64,000 nt of DNA, taken from CAUZIB01 sp963578805 (GTDB lineage Bacteria; Acidobacteriota; Vicinamibacteria; Vicinamibacterales; UBA8438). How positions within the stretch are numbered: position 1 is the first letter of the stretch; the number at the start of each line of letters is the position of its first letter. Below, in pieces: positions 1-9,604 of this stretch. The DNA lies in contig CAUZDY010000003.1 of the NCBI GenBank assembly GCA_963578805.1, positions 62,001-126,000 of the forward strand, given 5' to 3'. Under the pieces are notes generated by a model, which saw nothing but the letters and a program-made list of their open reading frames with translations, was not told the DNA's origin and did no database searches. Both the position numbers and the translations under genes were made by a program.

Positions 1-990
1 CGGTGGGCGGCGACGCTCAAACACGAGATCTATTTTCGTGTCCGGAATCAGCTGGTTTCTCATCAGTCGTCTGACCTCAGACTCGATTCGGTCATAGTCT
101 TCAACCAGCAGCACTCGTACGTCGGCCGTGGCTTCAGCTTCTGCAGGAATAACGTTTCGTGTATTTCCTCCAGTGGCCACCGTCCAGTTCATTTTGAGAC
201 CTGCGTCCGGATCCGACAGGTCTCGCGTCTGCATGATTTGGTGAGCCAGCTCGTACAGCGCATTTCGACCTTGTTCTGGCGCCGCCCCGGCATGAGCGGC
301 TCGGCCTCTGACGATGAGCTTGAACGCACCGATACCTGACGTACGCAACCGCACTCGATTGTCGCCACCGCTCTCGCACGAGAACACCACGTCGTGCTCA
401 CGACCTAGCGCGGTGATAAGCGACCGCGACCCGGCCGAGCTCACTTCCTCATCAGCGTTGATCAACACGGTGATAAGACCGTAATCGTCGAACCCAATCG
501 CCCTGAGGACAGACAGGGTATGCAGGATGAGCGCGACCCCATGCTTGTCGTCGGCAATGCCGAGACCATAGGCGCGATTCCCTTCGAGTCTAAACGGCTG
601 CTCGGCGAGCGTTCCCTTCAAGTAGACAGTGTCCATGTGGGCCAACAAGAGGATCCGTCGCGTGCCGGTGCCACGAAATCGTGCCACCACCGATCGTCCG
701 ATCTGCGCAGGAGTATCCTGCATGTGATAGATGTCGGCAGGTTCAACCAAGTCGACGTCGCCACCGAGCATTCGCAGACGACCAGCGATCACCTCGGCGA
801 TCCGCGACAGACCGTCAAAATCTCGACTCCCAGACTCGATGGAGACAAGCTCGTTCATCGTGTCGATGAGTGGAGCCCGTTCCCTCTGCACCTGGGCTAA
901 GGTAGATTCGTCAACCTGGGCCAGAGCCGACCCGACGAACAGAAAGACGAAGCCCAGCCAGACCGTGACTGCATTTCTCGTGGCTCTCAT
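1..990 (-). CDS. M20 family metallopeptidase (glutamate carboxypeptidase-like), C-terminus cut by window edge
   Basis: The minus-strand frame is open from an ATG at 990 to base 1, 330 codons, so the end of the gene lies outside the window. A signal peptide (about residues 1-24, ending SALA-Q) puts it outside the cytoplasm. M20 zinc motifs are in order: LLAHMDT (H118, D120), GLGIADDK (metal-bridging Asp about 147), NADEE (catalytic and bridging Glu 181/182), then CESG (Glu about 206), followed by the dimerisation domain. The pattern resembles carboxypeptidase G2-type enzymes, which hydrolyse C-terminal glutamate or similar amide bonds; the actual substrate is not visible. A GAGAGGAA ribosome site precedes the ATG. 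It is divergent from the DUF423 gene with 90 bases between. Confidence 0.88.
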   Translation of the reverse strand, partial: MRATRNAVTVWLGFVFLFVGSALAQVDESTLAQVQRERAPLIDTMNELVSIESGSRDFDGLSRIAEVIAGRLRMLGGDVDLVEPADIYHMQDTPAQIGRSVVARFRGTGTRRILLLAHMDTVYLKGTLAEQPFRLEGNRAYGLGIADDKHGVALILHTLSVLRAIGFDDYGLITVLINADEEVSSAGSRSLITALGREHDVVFSCESGGDNRVRLRTSGIGAFKLIVRGRAAHAGAAPEQGRNALYELAHQIMQTRDLSDPDAGLKMNWTVATGGNTRNVIPAEAEATADVRVLLVEDYDRIESEVRRLMRNQLIPDTKIDLVFERRRPP

Positions 991-1080
991 GGCGTTCCTC
1001 TCGACTAGATTCAGGATGCGCCAGTCTATACGAATAGCGGCACCCTACCCTCACGACGCACCAATGTATGATACGGCTCT

Positions 1081-1452
1081 ATGGATGCAGTGTGGTTCGC
1101 TACAGGGGCGGCGTTATCCGGGCTAGGGGTGCTCTTGGGTGCCTTTGGTGCGCACGGACTCCAAGGACGAGTCACACCTGAAATGCTGGCCGTATTCGAA
1201 ACCGGCGTACGGTATCACCTCGTCCATGGACTGGCGTTGCTCGGAGTCGCTTGGGCGACCTCGCGGTGGCCCAACGCCTGGGTGGGATCCGCGGGATGGC
1301 TGTTCGTCGCCGGAATAGTCATCTTCTCGGGAAGCTTGTACGTATTGTCAGTGACCGGCGTTCGCTGGTTAGGCGCGATCACTCCAATCGGGGGACTGTG
1401 CTTTGCTGCCGGTTGGCTGGTGCTCGCAGTCGGCGCCATACGCGCGTCATAA
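1081..1452 (+). CDS. DUF423 family small membrane protein
   Basis: 123 residues, almost all in four hydrophobic helices. It carries the DUF423 (YgdD/TMEM256-like) hallmarks: GAFGAHGL near residue 20, FETGVRYHLVH about 40-50, FSGSLYVL about 82-90, and ITPIGG about 100. Members are inner-membrane proteins of unknown function. The length is normal for the family. The start at 1081 is the only one that keeps the first helix intact; no strong ribosome site is visible. Stand-alone between the divergent M20 peptidase and the fumarylacetoacetase-like gene. Confidence 0.85.
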   Translation: MDAVWFATGAALSGLGVLLGAFGAHGLQGRVTPEMLAVFETGVRYHLVHGLALLGVAWATSRWPNAWVGSAGWLFVAGIVIFSGSLYVLSVTGVRWLGAITPIGGLCFAAGWLVLAVGAIRAS

Positions 1453-1463
1453 ATGGCCGGTTC

Positions 1464-1492
1464 TTGACACACCCTCAGGGCCGGAGTAGAAA
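1464..1492 (+). promoter_or_regulatory. possible sigma-70 type promoter upstream of the FAH-family gene
   Basis: A perfect TTGACA (1464-1469) is followed after 17 bases by TAGAAA (1487-1492), a partial match to TATAAT. It lies about 70 bases before the next start codon at 1560. The -10 match is weak, so this is only a candidate. Confidence 0.3.
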
Positions 1493-1559
1493 TCGGAGTC
1501 ACCAATCTTCGCTAATCAGTATTTAGTATAACCAGTAGAAACCCAACAGAAGGAGACTC

Positions 1560-2720
1560 ATGCGATTCGCCCTTTGTCTCATTGTGTTCGTAACGCTGGC
1601 AAGCCCAACACCCGTGGCAGCCCAAGCGATGGAATCGGCCGAGCCATTCAAGGTGGGCACCTTCGATATCCACGGCGTGCCGCACGTGGGCCTCGTGCTG
1701 CGCGATGCCCTCGTCATCGATATCGAGGTCGCAAACCTAGTGCTCGAAGCCAACCCGCAGTATTCGAAAGTCCCGATGCCGGAGGACATGATCGAGCTTA
1801 TTGGCCGGTGGGACTACGGCCTGAAGTACCGGTTCTACGAGATCGTCAACTACACCGTGAACAGTAACCAGCTCACGGGTAGCAGTCGCGCCGACTACGT
1901 CTACGATGTGTCTGAACTGCGGACGCGCCCCCCCATCATGTACCCAGGCAAGATCATGAACGCGGCAGTCAACTTCTACACGCACGCGTGTGAAGGCTGC
2001 ACCACGGAGGAACTGTCGGCGCGGACCCAGGAGCGGCAGGAGAACCGGGGCGTACCCTACCTGTTCCTCAAGCCCAGCCGCGGTGCGGTTATCGGTAGCG
2101 GCGATGACATCGTGATGCCCTACGGCCGTGACCGGATCGAATGGGAAGTCGAAATGGCTATCGTATTTGGCCGCACAGGCAAGTACATCTCCGCAAGCCG
2201 TGCATACGACCACGTGTTCGGCTACATGGTCGCCATGGATATATCCGATCGCGGCGGGCGCCCACCCGGGGGGTACGGCTCCGGGCGAGAAACCGTCTCG
2301 GACTGGTTCGTCGGTAAAGGCCATGACACATTCGCGCCCAACGGGCCATGGATCGTTCCAAAGGAGTTCTACGGCGATCCGATGGAGCGCCTGCACCAGA
2401 GCCTGGTCATCGACGGCGTAACCGTCCAGGAGGCCAGGGCAGGAGACATGATCCATAACATCCCGGAGCTGATCGAGTACGCGTCGTCGCTCATTACTGT
2501 ATTCCCTGGTGACGTTCTGCAAAGCGGGACGTCCGGCGGAACCGGCGCCGGTCGCGTCGAGCGCGCGACAGGCTCAGGGTACCTACAGGCGGGCGAGACG
2601 ATCAGCGCCAGCATCGAGGGAATCGGTACGCTGACCCACAGGGTAGTAGCCGAGGAGAGCGTTCCGGCCGACTTGTCCGGCGCGCAGCTGCCGTCGGTCG
2701 AGTCGTATCGCGGCCGCTGA
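1560..2720 (+). CDS. secreted fumarylacetoacetate hydrolase (FAH) family protein
   Basis: 386 residues with a clear signal peptide (about 1-22, VAAQA). The C-terminal two thirds show the FAH fold: IMNAAVNFYTHA (about 137), IEWEVEMAIVFGR (Glu pair that binds the divalent metal, about 198-206), and the DTFAPNGPWIV motif about 255. FAH-fold enzymes hydrolyse or decarboxylate beta-keto acids using Mg or Ca. Family members are normally cytoplasmic, so the signal peptide is notable but recurs in secreted-enzyme-rich bacteria. A good AAGGAGA ribosome site sits 4-5 bases before ATG. No operon partner. The substrate is unknown. Confidence 0.85.
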   Translation: MRFALCLIVFVTLASPTPVAAQAMESAEPFKVGTFDIHGVPHVGLVLRDALVIDIEVANLVLEANPQYSKVPMPEDMIELIGRWDYGLKYRFYEIVNYTVNSNQLTGSSRADYVYDVSELRTRPPIMYPGKIMNAAVNFYTHACEGCTTEELSARTQERQENRGVPYLFLKPSRGAVIGSGDDIVMPYGRDRIEWEVEMAIVFGRTGKYISASRAYDHVFGYMVAMDISDRGGRPPGGYGSGRETVSDWFVGKGHDTFAPNGPWIVPKEFYGDPMERLHQSLVIDGVTVQEARAGDMIHNIPELIEYASSLITVFPGDVLQSGTSGGTGAGRVERATGSGYLQAGETISASIEGIGTLTHRVVAEESVPADLSGAQLPSVESYRGR

Positions 2721-2994
2721 CGGCGCGGCGAGGTCCCGAGGATCGCTTCCTGAGGCCGGGGCGAGGTAATCGACGCGACTATCGATGGTACCGTCATGTT
2801 ACGGTTGGCGGTGGTCGCTGAAGAGGTGAGACTGGCGTCCGTCTGCCACCGGTCAGCACGTACCGCAACTGAGTGATCTCTTCGGAGGGGTGATCGTCCC
2901 GAGTTCGGAACGGTCGGCGCTCTTTGTCAGTCAACGACTCTCGAGACCGTGGTCTCCCAGAGCTGTCTTTCAATTTCGTCAAGCCTTTATCGAG

Positions 2995-3636
2995 CTACGG
3001 CGCCACGGAGTGTAGCTCGCGCAGGCGCAGACGGTCGTACCGCGTTAGTGGCAAAAACGACGCCGTGCCAATCACCTGGTCCTCTTGGCAGGGACTGCAC
3101 ATCAACACCCCGGGATTGTTCTGGTGTTTGAGACCCAGCGCGTGCCCCAGCTCGTGGGCGATGATGTTTCGCGTCACCGTCTGCGACGGGACCGCGACAA
3201 AGAAGCCGGGCGACTGGCGAAGCGGCCAAGCGAATGACATCGTCGGCTGCCGTGACAGAAAGACGACGACGTCCGCACCTAGCCCCTTGAGATCGTGTGG
3301 TTCCTTCGGTCCGCGGCTTCCCGGAGAGAGGCGGCCTGCCTGCTGCCACAGCGCCCGCGTATAATTCTCAAGAATTCGTTCGCTCTGGGACGTTACGATT
3401 AGCTCCGTCTCGACCAACCGTGTTCCGAGTTGCAACTCCGTGAGTACCCGATTCCAAAACGCGATCGCCTCGAAGGCAACTGCCGGGCTATGGTCGTTGT
3501 CAGCGGCGCGTAGCACCACCACGAGCCGCTCATTCGGCGGCTGAGCCCATACCCCTAACGGCACGACCATAATCACCGCCGCGACGATCGCGACAGCTGG
3601 CAGATAGTGATGCACCCGACTCAATCCACTTTCCAT
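2995..3636 (-). CDS. small secreted/membrane-anchored metzincin-like metalloprotease
   Basis: 213 residues from the ATG at 3636, which overlaps the end of the upstream dehydrogenase by 16 bases. The N-terminal hydrophobic segment (about 11-30) is a signal peptide or anchor. The zinc site HELGHALGLKH (about residues 158-168) is a full metzincin HExxHxxGxxH, and the following VLMC stretch fits the position of a Met-turn. The family resembles matrixin-like bacterial proteases that cleave peptide bonds outside the cytoplasm. Two cysteines follow (MCSPC). A longer start at 3669 would lie deep inside the upstream gene and is less likely. The substrate is unknown. Confidence 0.75.
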   Translation of the reverse strand: MESGLSRVHHYLPAVAIVAAVIMVVPLGVWAQPPNERLVVVLRAADNDHSPAVAFEAIAFWNRVLTELQLGTRLVETELIVTSQSERILENYTRALWQQAGRLSPGSRGPKEPHDLKGLGADVVVFLSRQPTMSFAWPLRQSPGFFVAVPSQTVTRNIIAHELGHALGLKHQNNPGVLMCSPCQEDQVIGTASFLPLTRYDRLRLRELHSVAP

Positions 3637-4316
3637 GGGTTCGTGGCAAACACCGCGAGCTCTGGCCATAGCGTACGACGCTTCATGCTGAGTGCCGCCA
3701 TGAGCGTCTCAGCGATGTCGTCCGCGTACAGCTTGTTTGGGTTGTTCCGGTCGACCAGTCCCCCCCAGTCGGTCTGAACCTCAGACGGACATACACTGAT
3801 GACGCGGATGCCGTGTGGCCGAAGCTCGGCTTGCCAACACTGGCTGATGCCCCGGAGTGCCCACTTACTGCCCGCATAGGCAGTACCGGCCTTATGTCCC
3901 TTCATCCCTGACGTCGACGCGATGTTAACGATGTCGCCAGATTCCTGGGCTTTCATCATCGGCACGACACGGTTGGTGAGATCAACGACACCAAAGACAT
4001 TGGTCGCAAACAGCTCACGCATTCGATCGACGTCAACATCGCCGATCTCTGCTCCATACGGAAACGCTGCGTTGTTGATCAAAATGTCAATACCGCCCAT
4101 ACGTTCGCAACAGGCGTCAACCACGCGGGAGTTATCGTCTCCCACCGAGACATCGGCCCGAAGACCAAAAGCCCCGGACTCCTGTGCGACCGCAGCGATC
4201 CGCTCTTTGTTTCGCCCGGTAAAGACAACCGCGTAACCTGCACCGCTCATGCGGCCAACAAGCGCGGCACCAATCCCCTGACTCCCGCCCGTGATTAGGA
4301 CTCGTTGCGCTGACAT
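3621..4316 (-). CDS. short-chain dehydrogenase/reductase (SDR)
   Basis: 231 residues with all classical SDR signatures: TGGSQGIG nucleotide loop (9-16), NNAA (81-84), catalytic Ser134, Tyr147 and Lys151 (YAGSK). It therefore should oxidise or reduce a hydroxyl/keto group with NAD(P). A Gly/Arg pair after the second strand (TGRNKER) suggests NADP preference, by family knowledge. The substrate cannot be read from the sequence. Its stop lies inside the start region of the downstream protease gene, so the two are probably co-transcribed and translationally coupled. Confidence 0.9.
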   Translation of the reverse strand: MSAQRVLITGGSQGIGAALVGRMSGAGYAVVFTGRNKERIAAVAQESGAFGLRADVSVGDDNSRVVDACCERMGGIDILINNAAFPYGAEIGDVDVDRMRELFATNVFGVVDLTNRVVPMMKAQESGDIVNIASTSGMKGHKAGTAYAGSKWALRGISQCWQAELRPHGIRVISVCPSEVQTDWGGLVDRNNPNKLYADDIAETLMAALSMKRRTLWPELAVFATNPWKVD

Positions 4317-4730
4317 TTCTGTGATCTCCCTACCGACACGATTATCCCCAGCATACTTTACCGCTGGTGTGCCCCTGAGATAGCAGACCGCCCCGGGGCA
4401 CTGTCACTCAAACCGCGAAACGGATAGTTCAGGAGCTGCCTGCACCGGTGTTCACCGGTCCCTCCCACCCGACAGGACTGATCGTCGCGGTCACTGCTGA
4501 CAATGGGCCAGACAAATACTTGCAAGACTCTATGCCAGAAAGTTATGCAGTCGTCATGTTTCAATCATGCTACCTCGCACCGTCAGACCGATGCCGGCAA
4601 GAGGCTCCTGCCCCTGATTGTTTTCCGCGTAGACGAACCGACAAAACCCGAGCCCGTAGCACTTGCACTCGAGATTCCAGGATATGATTCGTGTTGGTTT
4701 TCTCTCCATTTTCAGAGCAAGGTGGCCTCT
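4317..4730. other. intergenic region, no gene recognised
   Basis: 414 bases between the divergent SDR and PQQ-dehydrogenase genes. A frame continuous with the downstream dehydrogenase runs back to 4503, but its translation looks unlike protein and precedes the true signal peptide, so I treat it as leader. It must hold divergent promoters; I could not identify convincing elements. Confidence 0.5.
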
Positions 4731-6785
4731 ATGAGCGGTACGAAAACAGGGTGTCTGGGTTGGATGGCGGTGGTCCTGGTGTTTACTGTGTCAGCGTCAG
4801 CGCTGGCTCAGCAAGGCGCGCCAGACAATGGCGAGTGGCCCACGTACGGCGCTGATCTTGGCAGTACGAAGTATTCGCCGCTGAACCAGGTTAACGGGGA
4901 CAATTTCGGCGATCTTGAAATTGCCTGGAGATGGAAATCAGCGGATGGCTTTTTGGGATTAACGATGCCTGATGGCAGCGAATGGTGGGCCGACTCTCGT
5001 CTCATCTTCGAGGAGCTCAACCGACAAGATCCAAACCGCTGGCGTGACAGTCTTCCCCCGACCATCACAAACTTCAAGGCAACACCGATCATGGTCGGTG
5101 GCCGCCTCTTCATCAACATGCCGACGTCTCAAGCTGCTTCGATTGATGCTCAAACGGGTGAGACGCTCTGGATCTACAACCCCAAGACCTACGAATCTGG
5201 AACGCCGACGATGACCGCTCGATGGAACCAGCGCGGTGTCGCGTACTGGTCTGACGGCCCTGAGCGCAATGACGAGCGGATCCTCTTCGGCACCGGAAAC
5301 GGCTACCTCCTCTGTGTCGACGCTAAGACAGGCCGGCCCTGTCGTGAGTTCGGTGACAACGGCTGGGTCGATCTCGTCGCCGACCTCCCGCGCGCGCGCC
5401 GGGATAGCCGCGACTGGCTCAACGCGTTACGATACTCGGTTCAGTCGCCGCCGTTTGTTGTTGGCGATACGATCGTGACGCCATCATCGATTTCGTCCTA
5501 CAACATCACGAAAGAGGCACCGCCGGGGTGGATGCGTGGCTTTGATGTCAAAACAGGAACGACCAATTGGACGTTCCACACAATCCCGCAGGGCGATGAG
5601 TTCGGGAACGACACCTGGACCGGAGATTCATGGCGTCACACGGGAAAGGTTGGAGTCTGGACGATGATGAGTGCCGACCCAGAGCTGGGATACATCTATC
5701 TCCCGACGAACACGCCGGCACCTGACTACTACGGCGGACATCGCCTGGGTGACAATCTATTCGCGGAAAGCGTCGTCGCGCTCGACCTCGAGACCGGTGA
5801 GCGCGCTTGGCATTTCCAGGCGGTCCACCATGGACTTTGGGACTACGACTTTCCGGCGGCACCGAATCTGGTCGACATCACGGTCCAGGGCCGGCCCATC
5901 AAGGCACTCGTTCAAATCAGTAAACAGGGGTTTGTCTATGCGTTTGACCGAGTGACGGGCGAACCGATCTGGCCGATCGAAGAGCATCCAGTCCCAACGG
6001 ACACAAATATACCAGGTGAGCAACCGTCGCCGACGCAGCCCTTCCCCACACGACCTGCACCATTCGAATACCAGGGCGTCACCATCGACGACCTGGCCAA
6101 CTTCACCCCAGAGATCCGCCAAATGGCTATCGAGGCGGTCGAACCATATCGAATCGGTCCGCTGTTTACGCCACAGTCGCTAGAGGGAACGATCCAGCGG
6201 CCGAGCACCTCGGGTGGGGCAAACTGGTCGGGGGCCGCGTTCGATCCGGAGACGGAAATCCTGTATGTGCCGTCGAGCAATACCTTTTCCGTGAAGCACT
6301 TTCGGGAGCCCGAACCAGGCGAAACTGCCACACTTGCTGTCATCGAAGCACGCGGTGAGTTGACGAGTCGGCCTCAGCTTCCGCAGGGGGTACCGTTGTT
6401 CAAGCCCCCGTACTCTCGGATGACAGCAATTGATCTGAGTACGGGCGATCACCTTTGGATGAAGCCTATGGGCAACGGTGACCGGATCCGCAACCTGCCG
6501 ATGCTCCGTGACCTTAACCTCCCGCCAGTCGGTGGCGACAGCAGCCGGTCCGGACCCTTGCTGACACGAACCCTACTGGTCTTTGCGCTGACGACGGGCG
6601 GCACCAGCGACGGCCCACGGCTGGTCGCATTCGATAAGGGCACCGGTGACCAGCTGGCGTCGGTAGATCTTCCCGGTGGAGCGATCGGCACTCCGATGAC
6701 CTACGCCGTCAACGGAAAGCAGTACATTGCCCTCACGGTGGGCGGTGCTCGGGTGCCGGAACTGATCGCACTGGCTCTTCCCTAG
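4731..6785 (+). CDS. secreted PQQ-binding-like beta-propeller dehydrogenase (quinoprotein)
   Basis: 684 residues from ATG 4731, chosen because a signal peptide (MSGTKTGCLGW... ending ALAQ, about 1-26) follows at once and AAGGTGG lies just upstream. The mature start WPTYGADLGSTKYSPL is the typical entry strand of type-I quinoprotein dehydrogenases, and repeated tryptophan-docking blades (GETLWIY, GERAWHFQ, GDHLWM) cover the rest. Blades GDNLFAESVVALDLETG and HHGLWDYD match membrane/periplasmic PQQ glucose or alcohol dehydrogenases. It would oxidise a sugar or alcohol in the periplasm and pass electrons to the respiratory chain. No haem motif is present. Its substrate is unknown, and no PQQ synthesis genes lie in the window. 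Confidence 0.85.
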   Translation: MSGTKTGCLGWMAVVLVFTVSASALAQQGAPDNGEWPTYGADLGSTKYSPLNQVNGDNFGDLEIAWRWKSADGFLGLTMPDGSEWWADSRLIFEELNRQDPNRWRDSLPPTITNFKATPIMVGGRLFINMPTSQAASIDAQTGETLWIYNPKTYESGTPTMTARWNQRGVAYWSDGPERNDERILFGTGNGYLLCVDAKTGRPCREFGDNGWVDLVADLPRARRDSRDWLNALRYSVQSPPFVVGDTIVTPSSISSYNITKEAPPGWMRGFDVKTGTTNWTFHTIPQGDEFGNDTWTGDSWRHTGKVGVWTMMSADPELGYIYLPTNTPAPDYYGGHRLGDNLFAESVVALDLETGERAWHFQAVHHGLWDYDFPAAPNLVDITVQGRPIKALVQISKQGFVYAFDRVTGEPIWPIEEHPVPTDTNIPGEQPSPTQPFPTRPAPFEYQGVTIDDLANFTPEIRQMAIEAVEPYRIGPLFTPQSLEGTIQRPSTSGGANWSGAAFDPETEILYVPSSNTFSVKHFREPEPGETATLAVIEARGELTSRPQLPQGVPLFKPPYSRMTAIDLSTGDHLWMKPMGNGDRIRNLPMLRDLNLPPVGGDSSRSGPLLTRTLLVFALTTGGTSDGPRLVAFDKGTGDQLASVDLPGGAIGTPMTYAVNGKQYIALTVGGARVPELIALALP

Positions 6786-6871
6786 CTTTCTAGGCAAAGG
6801 TGACGGTGAGGCAGACATGACAAAGACGACGCTCATGCTTAGCCCGTTCGTACGCACCGAAGCCAACGGAC

Positions 6872-9598
6872 GTGAAGGCCAGTCGGCTCTTAACTGGTAA
6901 AAACCCATTGACTAGTTTGAGACAGTCGACACCTTCGGCCGCTCTCCCGACGCGGATCGACGGCAAGTTCCTGGCAGTCGGCTCCAACCGCTTCCACGTC
7001 AAGGGTGTGGCCTACGGAACATTCGCCCCCAACACTCACGAAGAGCAGTATCCGCCTCCAGCACAAATCGCTCACGACGTGAGGTCAATGGCGAGCGCCG
7101 GGTTCAACACGATTCGAACCTACACGGCGCCATCCGCCGCCCTGCTCGACGCCGCGGCGCAGCATAACCTTCGACTCATCGTCGGTCTCCCGTGGTCCCA
7201 GCACATCCCGTTTTTGGACAGCCCTCCGCTCGCGAAACAAATTCGACGGGAGGTCGCGGCAGCCGTGAGGAAACTGGCTAATCACCCGTCGGTCCTAATG
7301 TTTGCCGTCGGTAACGAGATTCCAACTGGAATTGTGCGGTGGCATGGACCCCGCCGTATCGAGCGCTTTCTGCGGGAGTTTTACGCCGACGTCAAGGACG
7401 TGGCACCCGACGGCCTCTACACCTATGTCAATTTCCCGCCGACAGAGTTTCTCGATCTCGAGTGCTTTGACGTCTGCGCCTTTAACGTCTATCTACACCG
7501 TGAGCCTGAGCTGCGCGCCTACCTGGCACGTCTGCAACACCTCGCCGGCTCAAAGCCACTACTACTGGCAGAGGCGGGGAGTGATAGCATCCGCGAAGGA
7601 CTCGACGGGCAGGCGCGGGTCACCTCCATGCATCTGCGAGCCGCTTTCGCCGAAGGGGCCTGCGGTGCCGTGGCCTACACCTGGACCGATGAGTGGTGGC
7701 GAGGGGGACAACCAGTCAATGACTGGGCGTTCGGCCTGGTCGATGTGGCGCGGCGACCAAAGCCCGCCCTCGCCGCGGTCACCCAAGAGTTGAGGGACGT
7801 ACCGTTTCCAGCAGCCGACAGGCAACGGTGGCCGAAGGTCTCGGTCGTCATCTGTGCATACAATGCCGCCGACACGATCAATGACTGCCTCGCCTCCGTG
7901 AACGCACTGACCTATCCCGATGTCGACGTCATCGTCGTCAACGACGGCTCGTGTGACGCCACAGGCGCGATCGCTCGACGCTACACCGAGGTCCGGGTGA
8001 TCGATGTGCCAAACGGTGGTCTGAGTGCGGCGCGAAACGTCGGTCTCGCTGCTGCCCTCGGTGAAATCGTAGCTTACACCGACGCCGATTGTCGGGTGGA
8101 CGTCGACTGGCTGACGTATTTGGTGCAACCGATCCTTACCTTGAACGTAGTCGGATCTGGAGGTCCCAACGTGGTTCCACCAGACGATCCGTGGGTAGCG
8201 CAGTGTGTGTCGCGCGCACCGGGTGGACCAACCCACGTGATGCTTGACGACAGAATTGCGGAACACATACCAGGCTGCAATATGGCATTTCGCCGAGACA
8301 CGCTTCTATCGGTCGAGGGTTTCAACCCCGTGTACCTCCGCGCCGGTGACGACGTCGACATCTGTTGGAGATTGCAGGCTAAAGGTTTCAAAATCGGGTT
8401 CTCCCCATCCGCTCTGGTCTGGCACCACTGCCGGGCTAGCGTGGCGACGTACTGGCGGCAGCAAGTCGGATACGGCGAGGGAGAAACGTGGCTGGACGCC
8501 CATCACCCCGAGAAATTCCTTCGTGGTCAGATGTTATGGCATGGGCGGATTTATGGGCCATTCCCATTGCTCGGCAGTGCGTTCGGGCGCAGGATCAATA
8601 GCGGCGTGTGGGGTACTGCGGCGTTCCCGTCTGTTTATACCGCACAACCCCACGCGTGGCAGTTGCTCCCGCATTCTTCAGGCTGGATGATTGCCTCCCT
8701 GGGGTTACTGTTTGTCGGGGTTTTCGGTCCGTTGGCTGGCATGGACGCCGCGTGGCTGCCACTGATCGCCGGTGTGTGTGGCATTATGACAACGGTGTTC
8801 CGCTGCGCGGTGGGTGGGTGGCGCTCAGACCTGAGCGGATTGCCGGAGGTTGGCCGATGGCCGTTGCGGAAGAACAAAACGCTGTACCGCGGTCTCATTG
8901 CCTGGCTACACCTGATCCAGCCCGTCGCGAGATTCCGGGGTCGTCTCCGTGGCCTCTCGCAGCCAGCCGCGGTAGAACCCCAGCACGTCACCCGCTATCC
9001 ATGGAAGATGCCTGTCCCGACCCTCCGCGACGCGCTGGCGTCTGTTCGCCTGTTCGATAGAAGCGGGAGTGAGCGTGCGTTCTGGAGTGAATCATGGGTC
9101 TCGCACACAGCGCTGCTCACGGAGCTAGTCGGGGTCCTCCGCGCCTCCCGTCCGGCGCAGCGCGTAGACGTGGATGAGGGTTGGCGACCAGATCGAGATC
9201 TTAGCCTGGCAGTCGGTGGGTGGGGATGGCTCCACGTCCGAAGCCTGATTGAAGAGCACGAGACCGGGTGTTGCCTCTTCCGTGTCCGGGCCCGGCTACG
9301 TCCCAGCTTTATCGGCACCGCTAGGGGTTCAGCACTGGCTGTCATACTGGCCGGCGGCACGAGCGCATCGATCTTTCTCTATCATCCCTCGGTTGGCGCT
9401 GCGGTCTTGATCGCAGCCATCGCAGCTATCGCCGCACAGACGGCCTGGCAGGCCACCCGCGCGACCGCACTGCTCGACCGAGCCGTCGTTCGGGTGGCGA
9501 CTTCCGCAGGTATGACGCCTCTCACGCTGGCACCCGCCGTCGCGAGCCCCGCACACGGTTCGACGAAGCCCACAGTTTCTGAGCCAGAAACTCCCTAA
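6872..9598 (+). CDS. glycoside hydrolase (TIM barrel) fused to family-2 glycosyltransferase with membrane C-terminus
   Basis: 908 residues, GTG start. Residues about 28-310 form a GH2/GH5-like barrel with acid/base Glu149 in AVGNEIP and nucleophile candidate Glu234 in LLAEAGSDS. Residues about 321-560 are a GT-A family 2 transferase: VSVVICAYNAADTI, VNDGS, then the metal-binding DAD at 404-406 and an EGFNPVYLRAGDDVD acceptor region. Two hydrophobic segments (about 600-640) and a third (about 840) give membrane attachment. Such an enzyme could build and trim a glycan on one polypeptide. It opens a run of genes with gaps under 10 bases leading into the ABC exporter. The start is uncertain because no strong ribosome site precedes the GTG. 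Confidence 0.85.
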   Translation: MKASRLLTGKNPLTSLRQSTPSAALPTRIDGKFLAVGSNRFHVKGVAYGTFAPNTHEEQYPPPAQIAHDVRSMASAGFNTIRTYTAPSAALLDAAAQHNLRLIVGLPWSQHIPFLDSPPLAKQIRREVAAAVRKLANHPSVLMFAVGNEIPTGIVRWHGPRRIERFLREFYADVKDVAPDGLYTYVNFPPTEFLDLECFDVCAFNVYLHREPELRAYLARLQHLAGSKPLLLAEAGSDSIREGLDGQARVTSMHLRAAFAEGACGAVAYTWTDEWWRGGQPVNDWAFGLVDVARRPKPALAAVTQELRDVPFPAADRQRWPKVSVVICAYNAADTINDCLASVNALTYPDVDVIVVNDGSCDATGAIARRYTEVRVIDVPNGGLSAARNVGLAAALGEIVAYTDADCRVDVDWLTYLVQPILTLNVVGSGGPNVVPPDDPWVAQCVSRAPGGPTHVMLDDRIAEHIPGCNMAFRRDTLLSVEGFNPVYLRAGDDVDICWRLQAKGFKIGFSPSALVWHHCRASVATYWRQQVGYGEGETWLDAHHPEKFLRGQMLWHGRIYGPFPLLGSAFGRRINSGVWGTAAFPSVYTAQPHAWQLLPHSSGWMIASLGLLFVGVFGPLAGMDAAWLPLIAGVCGIMTTVFRCAVGGWRSDLSGLPEVGRWPLRKNKTLYRGLIAWLHLIQPVARFRGRLRGLSQPAAVEPQHVTRYPWKMPVPTLRDALASVRLFDRSGSERAFWSESWVSHTALLTELVGVLRASRPAQRVDVDEGWRPDRDLSLAVGGWGWLHVRSLIEEHETGCCLFRVRARLRPSFIGTARGSALAVILAGGTSASIFLYHPSVGAAVLIAAIAAIAAQTAWQATRATALLDRAVVRVATSAGMTPLTLAPAVASPAHGSTKPTVSEPETP

Positions 9599-9604
9599 CG
9601 GCCA

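Noticed and set aside
1737..2522. Minus-strand open frame of 261 codons
   Set aside because: Antisense to the clear FAH-family gene; no signal, motif or ribosome site of its own.
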